Source of the DNA: Psophocarpus tetragonolobus | Taxonomy: Eukaryota; Streptophyta; Magnoliopsida; Fabales; Fabaceae | DNA length: 64,000 nt | Assembly (NCBI GenBank): GCA_037954015.1 | Contig: CM075691.1 | Coordinates: forward strand, 25,492,861-25,556,860 | Direction: 5' to 3' | In this document: in pieces, positions 35,401 to 48,290 of the stretch | Numbering within the stretch: position 1 is the stretch's first letter | Layout: each line of letters begins with the position of its first letter | Position numbers and translations under genes: made by a program | Notes under the pieces: model-generated | Databases searched by the model: none | Told to the model about the DNA's origin: nothing | What the model saw: only the letters and a program-made list of their open reading frames with translations

Positions 35401-38400
35401 CTTTTCTCAATAAACAACCCTTCTCAAAGAAAATAGTTGCAATAAGAGAGATAAAATCTTTAAAAAACAGGAAACCTTTATTTTCTTGATACATTAGAGC
35501 TAAAAATGATTTTTTATGATTGTAATCAAACGAAAATTTATTTTTGATTATACAAGAATCCTTAAAATAAAATAAATATTTTTAAACAATTTTAAAAAAC
35601 ATTTTTTTAACCCAAACAAACCGGCCCATATATCATATGATCTAAAGCAGCTAAAAGTTTATTTTATTTAAGTAATTTATGATTCATCTGATTAAATGAT
35701 TATCTCTTGATTATCATTTTGTTGTGAAAAAATCAATATACTTTTTAGGATTATACTGGAGATGCCACAACTGCACAAAATTTCTATGCTGTGATTAGTG
35801 GTAACCGAAGTGCTGTTTCTGGAGGCAGTGGCAAGGTTGTCCACAGTGGTCCAAATGACACAATTTTCATTTTTTATGCAGATCATGGCACTGTGGGTTA
35901 CGTTTGTAAGTAATTTACTATTATTTCTGAATTTATATATAGGTAAAAAAATTGGGTCATGCTGTAAATTTAAATGTAAGCAAATGTAACTAATTTTAAT
36001 GTTATTATTTCTATTTTTTTTTGTTTAATTACAATTTTGGCTCTTTTTTATTGTTGATATCTAGTTTTAATAATAAAGGATGTTTTAAAAATAATCTTAT
36101 TTTATACTTGAGATGACTGAAATTAAATGATAATAATTAATTTTCTTAATCTGTATAAAATTAGATGATTTTGCTTATTATGAATCAGAGGGGTTAACTT
36201 ATAATGTTTAATGTCACATCATGTGTAAAACATGCATTAATTATCATATACCTTAGGGATCAACTAATCGGTATTATACGAGTTTAACTATAGGTTTCAA
36301 GTTGTTAATATGCAATTTGTAAAAATATTTGAAAAAAGAATTTGTCGTTCATAATGATTCTACAATATTCGAATATAATTGTCTTTAGTAGATAGGTATG
36401 CTTTTTTTTTAACAAATATTAGTTATTAATATGTTAGTTTTATTAGTGAAGAGATTCAAACTCATAACTTCTCCTTTCCCTTCTTCCTTAACATGGACAT
36501 TACGCTTACTAAACCAACTTGTAAAGAAGATGATATATGTTGTTAGAAAAATGCATGCATTAATTTGATGATATATACATATGTGTGTATAAACATTGTT
36601 GTGATCCAAATATTTGATTTGGTAAATGATTTGAACAGCCATGCCAGTTGGGGAGGATGTGTTCGCCATCGATTTTGTGGCAGTACTGAAGAAAAAACAT
36701 GCTACTAAATCGTATAAGAAGATGGTGAGTTTTCCTTGAGTGGTATGCTTATTTTACCTGTTATCATAGAATTATGGATAAATTTTTTCATAAGTAAAAT
36801 TGTATTTCAATTAATATGTTTTTAACTAAATCTTGAATTTGTATTTATTTTTTAATTAGCTCCTTTTGTCAAATTGACATATTAATAAAAAAAGTTATTT
36901 TTAATAACTTTTGTAAGATTTTGAATTTGAATGTGATCATCATCCCGTTTTATAAAAAAATTTATTCGTTATTTTAAAGTAACAATTCACTTCACTTGTG
37001 GGTTTGGGCTAGAATAAAAGTGAGACACAACTCTATTGATCAATATTGTGAAAATTGTGTGAAGTGTATACTTCGTAGGATAGGTTCATCTAATTTACAA
37101 AAAATAACCTCAATTTTAATATAGCCATCAATTAAAAATTAAAACTTTTAAAGCATGTTAAAGATCTCAACTTCAATAAAAAAAATTTACCCATTATTTG
37201 ACTATTGAAGAAAAAGCTAAAATCATATAGATATTTGTTTTTATTATGATATAATTAATTCAAAGGTCTAGTTGATTAATCTTTCTTTTTGCTTTTCAAA
37301 ATTTTCATTCATATATAAAATATTTCTTAATATGAAATAAAGATACTTATATAATTAAAAATAATAATTGCTTAGTTCTATAATTAAATTAATGTAAAAA
37401 GTTAGTGTCCTCGTATTGACATTTATAAATTGATGCATATATTATATTTAATGGAATACAAAAAGGTAATATACTTGGAAGCATGTGAATCTGGGAGCAT
37501 GTTTGAAGGGCTTCTTCCAAAGGACATAAACATATATGTAACCACAGCTTCCAACAAATATAAGGATAGTTATGCATTTTACTGTCCTGGTTTGTACCCT
37601 TCTCCACCAGTTGAATACACTGTTTGTTTGGGAGATTTATACAGCATTTCATGGTTAGAAGACAGGTATGCATTATCCTTCAAATAATTTCATTAGTATA
37701 ATCATCCTTGTTGCCTTTCTCATTTATTTAATTAGTAAAAGAAATATTGTTTTATTGTTATTATTTTGTTTATGAATTATGGCTTAAGTTTTTTTTTTCA
37801 GAATAAATTAACGAATTTTGTTTTTAGTTTCTTATAATTTCTTTTATTTTTGTCTTTAATAAATTTTTTATTTTACTTTTGTCCTTAACTCTACTTAGAT
37901 AGTGCTTTAAAGTTGTTTAAATACTGTTTTAAAACTAAAAAAAAGTTAAAATACTTATTAGGGACAAAAAGAAAATATTAGAGATCAAAAATAAAATTTG
38001 CTAATTTAGCAAAATATACTTAAGCGTTGGAATGAATGATACTTTTTTCAAGGTTTAAATATATTTTTGGTTTTGTGCTGTCTAAAGTCTAAATAACTTC
38101 TTTCTTTTTATAATTTTAAGACTTAAATTTGTTTTAGATCCTCGATATAATAGCGAATTTTATATTGGATCCTCAATAAATTTTTACTTTGTAAATGTGT
38201 TAAGTTCTTAATAAATTTTTTATTTGATTTTAGGTTCTTAAAACTTTAGATAGTGCTTAAAATTTCTTTGAAATACCTTAAAAATGGTATAGTTAGCTTT
38301 GAGGGACTCAAAATAAAATAAAAAAATTTATTAGGGATCTAACACAAAGCAACATTTATTGAAAGCTCAAAGAAAAAAATCTAAATATATTATGAATCCA

Positions 38401-40243
38401 AAATATATTTAAGTTTTATTTAATTGAAAAAATATTTAGGAACAAAAAGTAAAATAAAAAATTATTAGAAACCAAAAAATAATTTATTGGAGACCAACAA
38501 TAAAATTTGTTAGTTTATGAAGTAGAAAATAATACTTATGCGATGAATTATTTATAAAAGGTTTTACTTATTATACAGGTCTTTGTATTCAATTAGTTAC
38601 TTTTGGGTGAATTAAACATATCTTTTAACTGAAAATCAAAACCTAATATTTCAAAATACTAAAATTCATGAAAGTGCTCTCCATCTCCAAATAGTTGTTC
38701 TAGATTTTTTTAATGTAGTATGTACTTTTGTTTGTTAATATTTTTTAATGGGCTTTTTAAACCTTTTTACGAAAATAATAAAAGTGTTGCTGCATAGGTC
38801 GATCTTCATATATTATTCATATACTAATTATCTTATTAATTTGAATTTGTATATGGAGCAGTGACAAAAATGATAGGACAAAAGAAACTCTACAACAACA
38901 ATATGAAACCGTAAGCCTCTAAATATCAATTCAACCTTATATATGTATATTGCATTGTACACATTATTAATTAATAATGTTGTTCTAATGTAAAATATTC
39001 TTATGAGCTATGTATAGGTTCGTCGAAGAACTCTAGTTAGTAATATTAATGTCAGCTCTCCTGTAATGCAATATGGAGATACAAAGTTGGGCAACGATTT
39101 TCTAGCAACCTACATTGGTGCAACTCCTAATCTTTATGAAAATACATTTTCCTTTGAACCATCTACTACTCAAACTACACTTATTAGCCAACGAGATGCT
39201 AATTTACTCCATCTTTGGCTTGAGGTAATTCTTAATTAAATATGCTGTTTTTGTAATAAATGCCTACAATTTCAAATTATAAAGTTGGTTCAAGTTGTAT
39301 TAGACTCCATGATCTTAAGGTATCAGATTCGAGTTTTATGTGCTAAGTTTTTCATCAGTGATTAGTCATTAACAAGGACGATGAATATTTCGTATCAATA
39401 ATATGGTTAACAAAAAAATAAAGAGAAATTAAAAGATTTTATACATTTTCTTGTTGTTTATATTATTAAGATTAAATGCTTAATTATTTCTTTATTAATT
39501 GTTTCAGTTAGAAAAGGCTCCTAAAGGTTCTGAGGAGAAATTGAAAGCTCAAAGAAAGTTAGATGATGAAATTGCTCAAAGAGAGCATGTGGATAATGTT
39601 TTCAATCTCATAGGGGATTTCTTGTTTGGAGAAAAGAAGAACTCTATGATGTTCCATGTCCGCCCATATGGTCAACCTCTTGTAGATGATTGGGATTGTT
39701 TCAAGACCCTTGTAAGTATTAAGATAATCTTTTTAACGATAAAATATTTTAGGTTCCTATAAAATTATCAAAATATTAAATACATATATTGCAAAAATTT
39801 TGAGTATGTTTTTGGTCCTCTAATTTTGAAATACATCACTTTTAATCCTTCATGTTCTATCTAAATAATTTTTTATTTTTTTTAAAAGGATTATCCAAAT
39901 AACTTTGAAGACTAATATTGATATATTTTAAAATTGAAAACATAAAAACATTGTATATAATATTTTGACATTTTTTAGAAACCCTAAAATATTTTAGTTC
40001 ATTATTACCACTCATTGTATATAATAAAAAAATCTTTTATATATTACAATATGATGATGGATGATATGCATTTGCAATAAATTCATGCAGATAAAAACTT
40101 ATGAGAGTCAATGTGGTACCTTATCAAGCTATGGAAGGAAATACACAAGAGTCTTTGCTAGCATGTGCAATGTTGGCATTTCCAGAGAGCAGCTAAAAGT
40201 AGCATCAATGCAAGCCTGTCTTAATAAAAATCATGCTTCTTAA
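30413..40243 (+). CDS. Vacuolar processing enzyme (legumain, family C13), 8 exons
   Basis: Exons: 30413-30775, 35749-35905, 36639-36724, 37466-37665, 38862-38910, 39018-39224, 39508-39711 and 40091-40243. All are GT-AG with compatible phases, and the frame is fully open (472 residues; the family is about 480-495). A hydrophobic signal segment lies near residues 8-24. The catalytic set is present: Asn62 and Arg64 (GNYRHQAD), His167 (YADHG) and Cys209 (YLEACESGS). The C-terminal prodomain with paired Cys (DDWDCF, SQCGTL, ASMCNV) is complete. Such enzymes cut, and some ligate, after Asn/Asp in vacuoles. Two oddities: the loop after His167 reads GTVGYVSMP instead of GGPGVLGMP, and the pocket region reads SYAFYCPG instead of SWGTYCPG. 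Intron 1 is about 5.0 kb and TE-rich; the other introns are 107-1196 bp. A second copy begins at 57179. The seed, vegetative or ligase class is not certain. Confidence 0.95.
30776..33237. other. VPE intron 1, first part: small repeats and TA array
   Basis: The first 330 bp are shared with copy B. The LINE target site of copy B is present here uninterrupted at 30932-30948. A (TA)n tract lies at about 32445-32473. At 32280-32420 and 32660-32780 are moderately GC-rich pieces (words like GGGCGGGCCGACCAGACCC) typical of ends of small hAT-type elements; matching outer pieces occur at 34310-34460, so the 32.3-34.5 kb part is a nest of non-autonomous elements. Confidence 0.45.
33238..34272. mobile_element. 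Non-autonomous element in VPE intron 1, about 1035 bp
   Basis: The ends are inverted repeats TTTTTTATTTAACACCTAC (left) and its complement at 34254-34272. Both are flanked by GAGG (33234-33237, 34273-34276). The ACCTAC/GTAGGTG word recurs near both ends (33268, 34170, 34190, 34283). The interior is AT-rich with many TAATTA words and a small TTCTTCTCC inverted pair near 33313 and 33364. No transposase is present. It sits inside an older hAT-like piece, since host-like GC-rich sequence flanks it on both sides. Confidence 0.6.
34273..35748. other. VPE intron 1, last part
   Basis: The end of the nested hAT-like piece (to about 34465, with CCCCGTTGCCATCC at its edge) is followed by AT-rich sequence. 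The open frame at 34982-35200 has no domain and lies within the intron. A strong splice acceptor (CTTTTTAG) ends at 35748. Confidence 0.45.
36417..36521 (-). mobile_element. tRNA-derived SINE in VPE intron 2
   Basis: Read on the - strand, 'gttggtttagtaagcg' (box A-like) and GAGTTTGAATCTC (box B-like) have the same spacing and flanking words ('ctaacatattaataact') as the SINE at 903-1030. It is more diverged, and no target duplication was found. It ends about 115 bp before exon 3. Confidence 0.65.
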
Positions 40244-40635
40244 GTTATTCCCCAAGTTTATGATGTGAAAACCAATAATATCTTGAATAACAAATTGTAA
40301 ATTATACAAATGAGGTAATTTGTATGGTTTATAACTCTTAATTAATGCAGTTATATAGAATTCTTTTCCGTTAGTCATTTAATAGAATATATTTACTAAA
40401 GGAAAACGATAAGTATTTCTAGTCTTGAAGATTGATCTCTAAGTGGAGATCTTGTTCTTCTACAAGAACAAGTAAGAACAAACATCATGGGGTTCACAAA
40501 AAATGTTTTAAGATCACAAGATGTGATCTTTTACCGAAGTAAAAAATGAAATTGATCTTTAGGATGACGTGTCATTGTGAGATTCACAAAAAGTGAGGTA
40601 AGATAAAAAAATTTGATCTTCTATTGAGATGTTTT
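40244..40635. other. VPE 3' flank
   Basis: AT-rich sequence after the stop at 40241-40243. A possible polyadenylation region with AATAAT words lies at 40273-40290. At 40440-40630 are several short 'gatctt/aagatc' and 'ttcacaaaaa' words in inverted and direct order, perhaps a degraded element. Confidence 0.4.
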
Positions 40636-41187
40636 GGTTAAGGATAATTAATGGACATTAAATTTTGTAAAAGTTTTTAGTTGATTGTGTTATTAAATGA
40701 ATTTTGATTTAACAGTAATTAATACCATTTTACTTTATTTAAAGGGAAAAATGCTATAATTTTTTTATATAATTGATATTTTATTTAACACATAGAAAAA
40801 CTTTAAAAAATAAAAAATAAAATTTTTTTAATATTTTACTATTTTTTTTCATTTTAACATTGTTGAAAATTAAAAATAAAATGTCAAAATAGTAATAATA
40901 TAAAATAAAAACATTAAAATTATTTTATTTTTAATTTTTAAAAATTTGTGACGTTAAAATGAAAAAATAATAATAAAATAACGTTAAAATTATTTTATGT
41001 TTCATTTTTTTGAAGTTTTTTGTATACCTAAAATAAAACTCTAGTCAAAACTATATAACATTTATAGATATTTTTGTCATTTAAATAAAGTAAAAACACA
41101 TTAATAAGTATTAAAATCAAAATTTATTTAATATCACACTTAACCGTGAACTTTTACAAAATTTCATATCATGAATTATCTTTAACC
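40636..41187. mobile_element. Foldback element, 552 bp
   Basis: The left half 'ggttaaggataattaatg...' through 'attttgtaaaagtt' and 'actttatttaaa' is mirrored at the right end, 'tttaaataaagt...aacttttacaaaat...gaattatctttaacc'. The arms are more than 110 bp and similarity continues toward the middle, so almost the whole element can fold back. No target duplication is seen and the class is unknown. Confidence 0.72.
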
Positions 41188-41572
41188 AGTGCCCGGTTAG
41201 CAAGATGCTTTACTAAAATATCTAGAAACATTATATTTATTAATTGAAGTAGTAAGAATTTAACAAATACACAATATTAAAAAGAATTTAGATTAGTGAA
41301 AATATTTATTTAAGATAATATTAAAATAAACTTATAATTATTGAATTAAAAAAGTAAATATTAATTATTTAAAAAATTAAAATGATTAATAAAATAAAAC
41401 ATAGAAAATATCAATATAGAATTAAATGATTAACGAGCATGTTACAAGTTTAGGCTTTGATATTTTCACATTGGGTTTTTATTACTTTGTTTTCATGAGT
41501 TTTTTGTTATTTTTATTTATTATTTTTGAAAATACCCTAACTAAAATATATTTTTAACAATATACACAACAA

Positions 41573-41584
<12 letters not shown>

Positions 41585-41648
<64 letters not shown>
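41585..41648. repeat. (TA)n microsatellite
   Basis: About 32 TA dinucleotides, at the left edge of the family R copy iii region. Confidence 0.95.
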
Positions 41649-41650
<2 letters not shown>

Positions 41651-41679
41651 CTTTATATTACAAAAGATTGCATACTCAA

Positions 41680-42876
41680 TATTTAACATAAACATGTTTC
41701 TATTTTGCATATTGTCTAGGGATATACATTTTTATTGACTACAGAGGTTGCACATCCTAACATAGTGAAAATATGTTTTCATTGAAGTCCAAAAATAAAT
41801 ATTTGATGCTTCCAACTGAGGTCTGACATTCGCACTGGCCCCTTTCTGACACTCACTTATTGTCTAAGTACATCCTTTTGGTGCCCGCACTAACACCCTG
41901 AATTACAATGTATATCACTCTGGGACCTACACTGACACCCTAGATTACTTTAACTATTATATATCCCTCATTCAATGCATCACAAAAAAGGCTCAGTTAC
42001 CTCCCCGTAATAGCTCACATCACAATCCATCAAATCATTAATTCAACACATCATTTATCTCAATTTTTAATAACTATATTTCATATCAAAATCAATACAT
42101 TCACAAAGAGTAGATATCTTAAATCATCAATTCCACCAAACATACAAATTTCATAGAGCACCAAATCAAAATAAAAACACCATCAGAATTTGACAGATCC
42201 TTCACAAAAATCAAACAGTACATTCAAGCTCAAAACTTCAAGCACTCAGATGAAAACTTATTTCCTACCCAAATAAATACTTTTCCTAAATTAAAAACAA
42301 AGGTTGAGTTTTCCTTCCCTATCTCTCCTTATTCAAGCTCAATTAGAGTAGAAGGGAAAATTTAGCCATAGAAATCCCTTAGAACCTAATAAAACTCCAA
42401 AATCAAATAGGAACCTAAGAAATTATCATTTTAAGGAGAATTTCAATTTAAAGGGAACGATTGGACCCAAAAAAGACCCAGGGAATTAAGATTAGACTTA
42501 CTTATGATGATCAACAACAAAAAATAGGAGATTTGAAAGAAATTTCACTAGAATCGGGCAAAAAATGCCAATGCATCCAAAGGAGAGTGAGAGAGAGCAA
42601 GCGATAGTCAAGAGAGAGAAGCAAATTTGAAGAATGAAGAAGAAGAAAGGAGAAAGGAAGAGGCAGAAGAAAAGAATTGGTGGTGAACTCAGTAATTCTA
42701 GTTTGCTACCCATAATCCCCCCTTTCAAATAATTAGATTTCCGTAAAGTTAAATGAATAATTTAAACTTAAAAGAATAATCACTAAATTTAATTTCCAAT
42801 TTAATTTCAATCACATTTATGTAAATAAAAATACATCTTCCTAGCATAGTAAACACATTTCCATTGAAGGGAGGTT
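41680..42876. repeat. Dispersed LTR-like repeat family R, copy iii (first part)
   Basis: Shares with copies i and ii the 'tgacac...cctgaattac' list block (41820-41960), the CCTATCTCTCCTTATTC block (42318), the purine-rich run (42580-42680) and the tail with 'gtaaacacatttcc' (42859). It is interrupted at about 42877 by a LINE and resumes at about 48291-48420. The 5' end is lost against the TA array. Confidence 0.6.
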
Positions 42877-45800
42877 GGTGTTACTAAAATACGTTTTATT
42901 TGCTCTCCCGATCTACTTTCTATCTTTCTTCAAAGCACCAAAAGGTATTATCCATTTTCTCTAAATTTTTGTGAGGAGGTTCAAAGGGTAGAAGGAGAGT
43001 GAATTGGGTATCATGGGAGAATGTTTTTCGAGAGAAATATAAGGGTGGTCTAGGGTTGGGAGACTTAACAACTTTCAATTTAGCGTTGTTGGGTAAATAT
43101 AAATAGTGGTTGAAGGTTGAGAGTCATAGTCTGTGGGGTAGACTATTGCAGGTTAAGTATGGGATGAAAAGAAGGAGTTGGGGAGGAGTTGTAACAGCCC
43201 AGTTTTCATAAATAAAGTATTTTAATTACTTTAAGTTAATTGAATTAGTTATGAAAATTTAGTTATTTATTATAATCAATTATTTCAAAAAGGCTAACGT
43301 ATATAGATATTGTTAGTAGAGACAAGAATAAAATAATATTTTTGAAAAGAATAATAATAAGGAAGGGTATATTTATATTAGTAGATTACATTGACCATTA
43401 TATACTCCTAATTTCAAAAAGATGAGTTTACATATTACAATAATAATAATATTCTTGCACAAACTTTGTGTAGTTTTCATAATCTTATCACTGGGAATTC
43501 GTTAACCATTGCATTAGGCTTGAAATTGGACAGTAGGTTCCACACGTGTGACTCTCGATTCTGACCGTTCGGATCTGCATTTGGAGATCTGGTTTGGTAG
43601 AAAACGATAGCGCAATAGAAGATGCATTTTGGCAAGGGTTTGTTGGATCGGAAAAGGAAAATCTCTGTTTGTCCTTATTTTTTCATTGAGGTAAGGGAGG
43701 TGGGAAATTTTATCTCATGTGGAATGTGTAGGGAAAATGGGTAGTGAAGTGATCGCTAAGCTTCAATAGGTTTTATTATGTATTCTATTGAAGGTTATGA
43801 ACACTCACAGTGAGTGCTAATAACATGTTTCATGCATGACTGTGTGAATATATTATTTTATTTAATTAGCTTTGCATTTGAATGATGAGAAGAATTGAAA
43901 ACCTGGAGATCATGTATTTGAATGAGACATAAGATAAATTGAGATTCAGGTGTGGTGGTACTCTTAAATAATTACTATATAAATTGACAACTTGGAAACC
44001 ATGTATTTGAATGACACATAAGATAAATTGGGATTTAGGTGTGGTTTGTACCACAAATAGTTATGGGATGTCTATATTTATTTATTTTGTTTGATTGATG
44101 GCTTTGAGGTATTTTATTTTTCCTTATAAACTAGTGTTTTTGAATTTGTATTAATGATAACAATTGTAGTGCTTTTTTTGTAGCCCCTGGTGATTGGTTA
44201 TAACAATTGAGTTAGTTGGAGATGAGGTTATAATTGATTAATTATTGTTTGGTGTGCTTGTTTATCAGTGAATTTGGTGTGTTGGTTCATAGATTATGAA
44301 TTATGGGATGCTTTGCCAAATTAGAATTTAAGTGTGATCGGTCTAATGTAATAATGTATTTTGTTAATTAGAGATGTGTTTCAATGAGACATAAGAGAAA
44401 TTGAGATTCAAGTGTGGTTGATAATCATAACTAATTATTAGGTGCTTGTATCAATTTATTTTATTAATCGAGGATATGTTTGAGTTATATATAAGAGAAA
44501 TTGAGATTTATATGTGTTTGGTGTTCCTGAATGATTATGGGATGTCTGTATTGATTTATTTTGCTAGATTTTTGGGAGCATATGTACAATGTTAGATTAT
44601 TTGGATGTAATAATTATATTGACATTGATGTTTTCCCTTTTTATTATAGTACCCTTGAACAAAGTAATAAATAATATTGACTTGTGTTAGATGAGATTGA
44701 CTTGTTTATTTGTTTCTATATAAGAAATATGGTAGTGAAGGTGAACCCTAAGCCTCCCTATGGATGAACTTTGTGTTAGATGTGATTGACTAATTTGTTT
44801 ATTTTTATGAATGATATTGATGATTAAACAATGAAAAACTTTAATTATATGATTGATTAATGTGATGATTGAAAGATTTTTATGTTATTTGAATTGTTTT
44901 CCTTATAAAAAGAATTAAGTGTTAGGTGTCAAAGGTTTTCTTCCATTGAGAGAATTGATGGCAACATTGATTATTATCAATAAAATTATGGGGTGTAATG
45001 ATAGTAAACAAAAAAGATAGAGAAGTAGAATATTTGAGGGTTTGAAGTTAAAATTATATTTTAGAAACCTTGTAAGTTGAATACTTATTATCTGAGAATT
45101 TTTGTATGAACATGCCTTAGTGTTTCTATAATATCTTTATTTGTGGTTAACTAAATTGAGTTCTGTTTGTTGTTTTAGAAAATAGGCATTTGGGGCTATA
45201 GTTTAGGATCAAGAATTACATAAAAATGTTAATAATTGATTGAGTTATGTGGGTTAGGAGTTGAGTCTCTTATTGAGTGTGCGAAACAGAATTTGTGTAT
45301 TGTGAGCTCTTCAAGGTAACCTATATTACCTTATTTGGCTTTGTGTTCTTCATGGAAGTTTTAGGATTATATGTTAAATTTCTGTTGGAGTTTGAATGAA
45401 TAAAAAAAGATGTATATAACTAAAGTTAGGAATAAATTAGTGAGTAAAGGTCAAGTTGTCAGATTTGGGGTTAATAACTGTGAGTTTATAATTTTTAAAA
45501 ATAGTAGATGATTAAACTAACTCTGGACATCAACATAAAAATTTTAGGTGATTGTATTATTGTTGTAATAAATTTTTTATTACCTTAATATCAATAGTAT
45601 AACTATAGATATTGTATTTAGACTACATGATGCAATAAAAGAGTAAGAAAAAAGGGATAATGCGAGTTGTAATGTTATTGATTGTTGTGGTATGAAATAT
45701 TGTGATGTATCTTATAATTATAAGTGTCATGAATGATTAACTATTTAAAAGTTGTTTGGGGGGCATGGATTGAGGATTTGGTCCACTGCATGATATTGGT

Positions 45801-48290
45801 GTTGATTACTATTGAGCGTATAATGTGTTGATGATGATGGTCAGGGCGTGCCTGATGAGGTGCCATCCCAGTTGCGGTTGGAGGTGGTGTGATATGACTC
45901 AATTAAATTGTGATGCATCTTATAATTGTGGGTGTGATGAATAATTAAATGTTTCAAAGTTGATTGAGGTGCGTGAATTGAAGATTTGTCCACTGAGTGA
46001 TGTTGATGTTGATTTCAACTGGACATATGATGTGTTGATGACGATGGTTAGGGTGCGCCTGATGAGGTTCCATCCCAACTGCGGTTAAGGGTGGTGTATA
46101 ATGACTCAATTAGATATTGATATTGTGATTTATGTTGATGATGATAGGCAACGTGTGCTTGATGAGGTGTTATCTCAGCTGTGGTTAGGGATGAAGTGTG
46201 ATGACATGATTAAATGTTGAGATTATGATTTATATTATGAATGACATGACGGATGAACATGACAGTCACATAAGTTTTGTAAGGATCACGCATTGTGAGA
46301 TGCTTCGGATAGGTTTTCTTGGGATGTTTTGCATTGCACGGTTGCACCTACATGTTATGTTGGTGTAGAAGATGATTCATTTCAGGTGGACCTATGGTGA
46401 GATGGTTGTACCTACATGTTACTGGCATAGAAGAGGACCACTTCGGGCGCGTACCTGAGAGAGCATGCATGAGTGTGACCGTTGGAGAAGGTTTGTAACG
46501 ATCACCCATTATGTAGTGTTCTAGACTAGATCTTCTTTGATTGTTTTGCATTGCACAGTTGTACCTGCGTGTTACTGGCGTAGAAGAAGATTCAATTTGG
46601 GTGGACCTATGATGTGATGCTTGTACCTATGTGTTACTAGCATAGAAGAGGACCACTTTAGGCATGTACCTGAGAAAGCATGCATGAGTATCATTAGCAT
46701 GAACAAATTTATGTGTGTGGATGTATAATCTCTATCATGGGTGTGGAATGAGTTTATACAATTGTTTCTTGTACTTTAATTGACTTCTCATTCTCTTTAT
46801 ATGTGTCTTAACTTGCATGAGACGTATTCTCACCCTTTTGCTATTTGTTGCATTTTGTTTGGGTTGAATGTCCCTTTCAGGTGAGCAAGACCTTTATGAT
46901 ATTGTTAGCAATGAATGATTCGACTTTTTTTACCTTTTTGTTGGAATGCTCTAATTAGGTGTGACCTCGGGCTAGGGAGAATTATTTAATATTTTTCTGT
47001 TATAAAGATGAATTATTCAGTATTTTAATGCATTTTAGTGATTGAGAATCATGTAAAGCTCATTTGTAAAGCCTAATGTATTTACTCATATGCTTATATT
47101 ATAATTTTCAAAAATAAGTGTATAACTTGGATATGTGAATCTTTTTACCTAAATGCAAACTTTTAAATAAATAATTTTTATTATTTTCTTTATTTAATGA
47201 ATAAAGTGTTTTGCGAAGAAGGGTGTCACAGAAGTGGGTTGCAACTACTTTAGGTTGTGGAGTTATTTGCAATCTCTTGAGCATGATATTCAAGGAAGAG
47301 GGGCTTAGTGGTCAGACAATGTGAAGCATGTGGTTGGGGATGGAGGCCAGGTCTTATTTTAGAAGGATAGATGGTTGGGGATCAAAAGTTAAGTCAGTCT
47401 TTTGAGAGATTGTACGAGTTAGCTGAAAATTAAACAATGACTGTGAAAGAAATGCGAGGTTTAAGGTCAGAGCGGTAGTGATCGTCGAGGCGTAGGTTTT
47501 TTGTGTGGGAGGAGTTGTTGTTGTATATGCTTGTAGAGAGATTAGAGGACATGGTGATGAGAGAGAGAGATTAAATGATAGTTGGGTGTGGAGAATGGAT
47601 GGTTCTGGTCAATATTAGGTATCCTCAACTTATAGGGTTCTGATAGGAGCTCTCATACCTCAACCTTGTAATTTATTTAAAATGTTATAGGATGCTAAAA
47701 CACCTTTAAAGGTTTAGATACTAGTTTGACAATTAGATGTGGAACGAATGCCTACTAGAAGCAATCTGATACGAAGAGGAATAACCCATTTAGGTGTAGA
47801 AGAAGGGTGTGACTTGTGTTGATTCAGTGAGGAGACTGGTGCACATCTTTTCTTCAGATGTGATGTTTTAGGACAAGTCTGGCAATCTATTTGTAGTGGT
47901 GGGGCATATCTACGGCTTTACAAGTGGACATCAGATCTCACTGCTACCCATTATTGGGTTTGGTGAACAGTTCTAAAGAGATTTGCAAAGGTTGGACTCT
48001 AGCATGGCTTGCGGGGATTTGAAAATTGTGAAGTGTCAGAATGCGGCGGTTTTTAGAGCCCAACGGGGGATATATCTCAAATTATCCAAGATATTCAACA
48101 CATCTCATGGGAATGAAGTCGATCTGCTACCCTTACTAGTCACTCTTTAGTCGAATGGGTTATGAACCCAACTCATTGTATTGATTGAATGCTTTTGTTT
48201 TGGCTTATTTTTTGTGTGTGGAAAGTACTTCTTGTACTACTGTACACTCTTTAAGAAAATCTTTTAGCTTATAAAAACAATGTATATAAC
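42877..48290 (+). mobile_element. 5'-truncated L1-type LINE, split by a solo LTR
   Basis: On the + strand 42890-43189 decodes to a piece of L1 ORF2 downstream of the reverse transcriptase (LFALPIYFLSFFKAPKG, YKGGLGLGDLTTFNLALLGK, LLQVKYGMKRRSWGG). After the LTR the same protein resumes at 47236 (LQSLEHDIQG, VVGDGGQVLF, KDRWLG), followed by a zf-RVT-like part (MPTRSNLIRRGI, LGVEEGCDLC, HLFFRCDVLGQVW). Stops are frequent, so it is dead. The 5' end is truncated, as usual for LINEs, and the 3' end is near 48290. Confidence 0.8.
43190..47230 (+). mobile_element. Solo LTR of about 4.04 kb
   Basis: Begins TGTAACAGCCC (43190) and ends GGGTGTCACA (47230), inverted-looking LTR termini. It is flanked by GGAGT (43185-43189) and GAAGT (47231-47235), a 5-bp target duplication with one mismatch, and the LINE reading continues across it. 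No gag, pol, primer-binding site or second LTR is inside, so a solo LTR is the simplest reading; a non-coding (LARD-type) element is the alternative. Internal tandem repeats include units of about 198 bp (from 45711) and about 222 bp (from 46327). The length suits large-LTR plant Ty3/gypsy lineages such as Tekay or Ogre. Confidence 0.78.

Noticed and set aside
37389..37673. Open frame on - overlapping VPE exon 4
   Set aside because: Antisense shadow; the + strand exon encodes the catalytic EACESGS motif.
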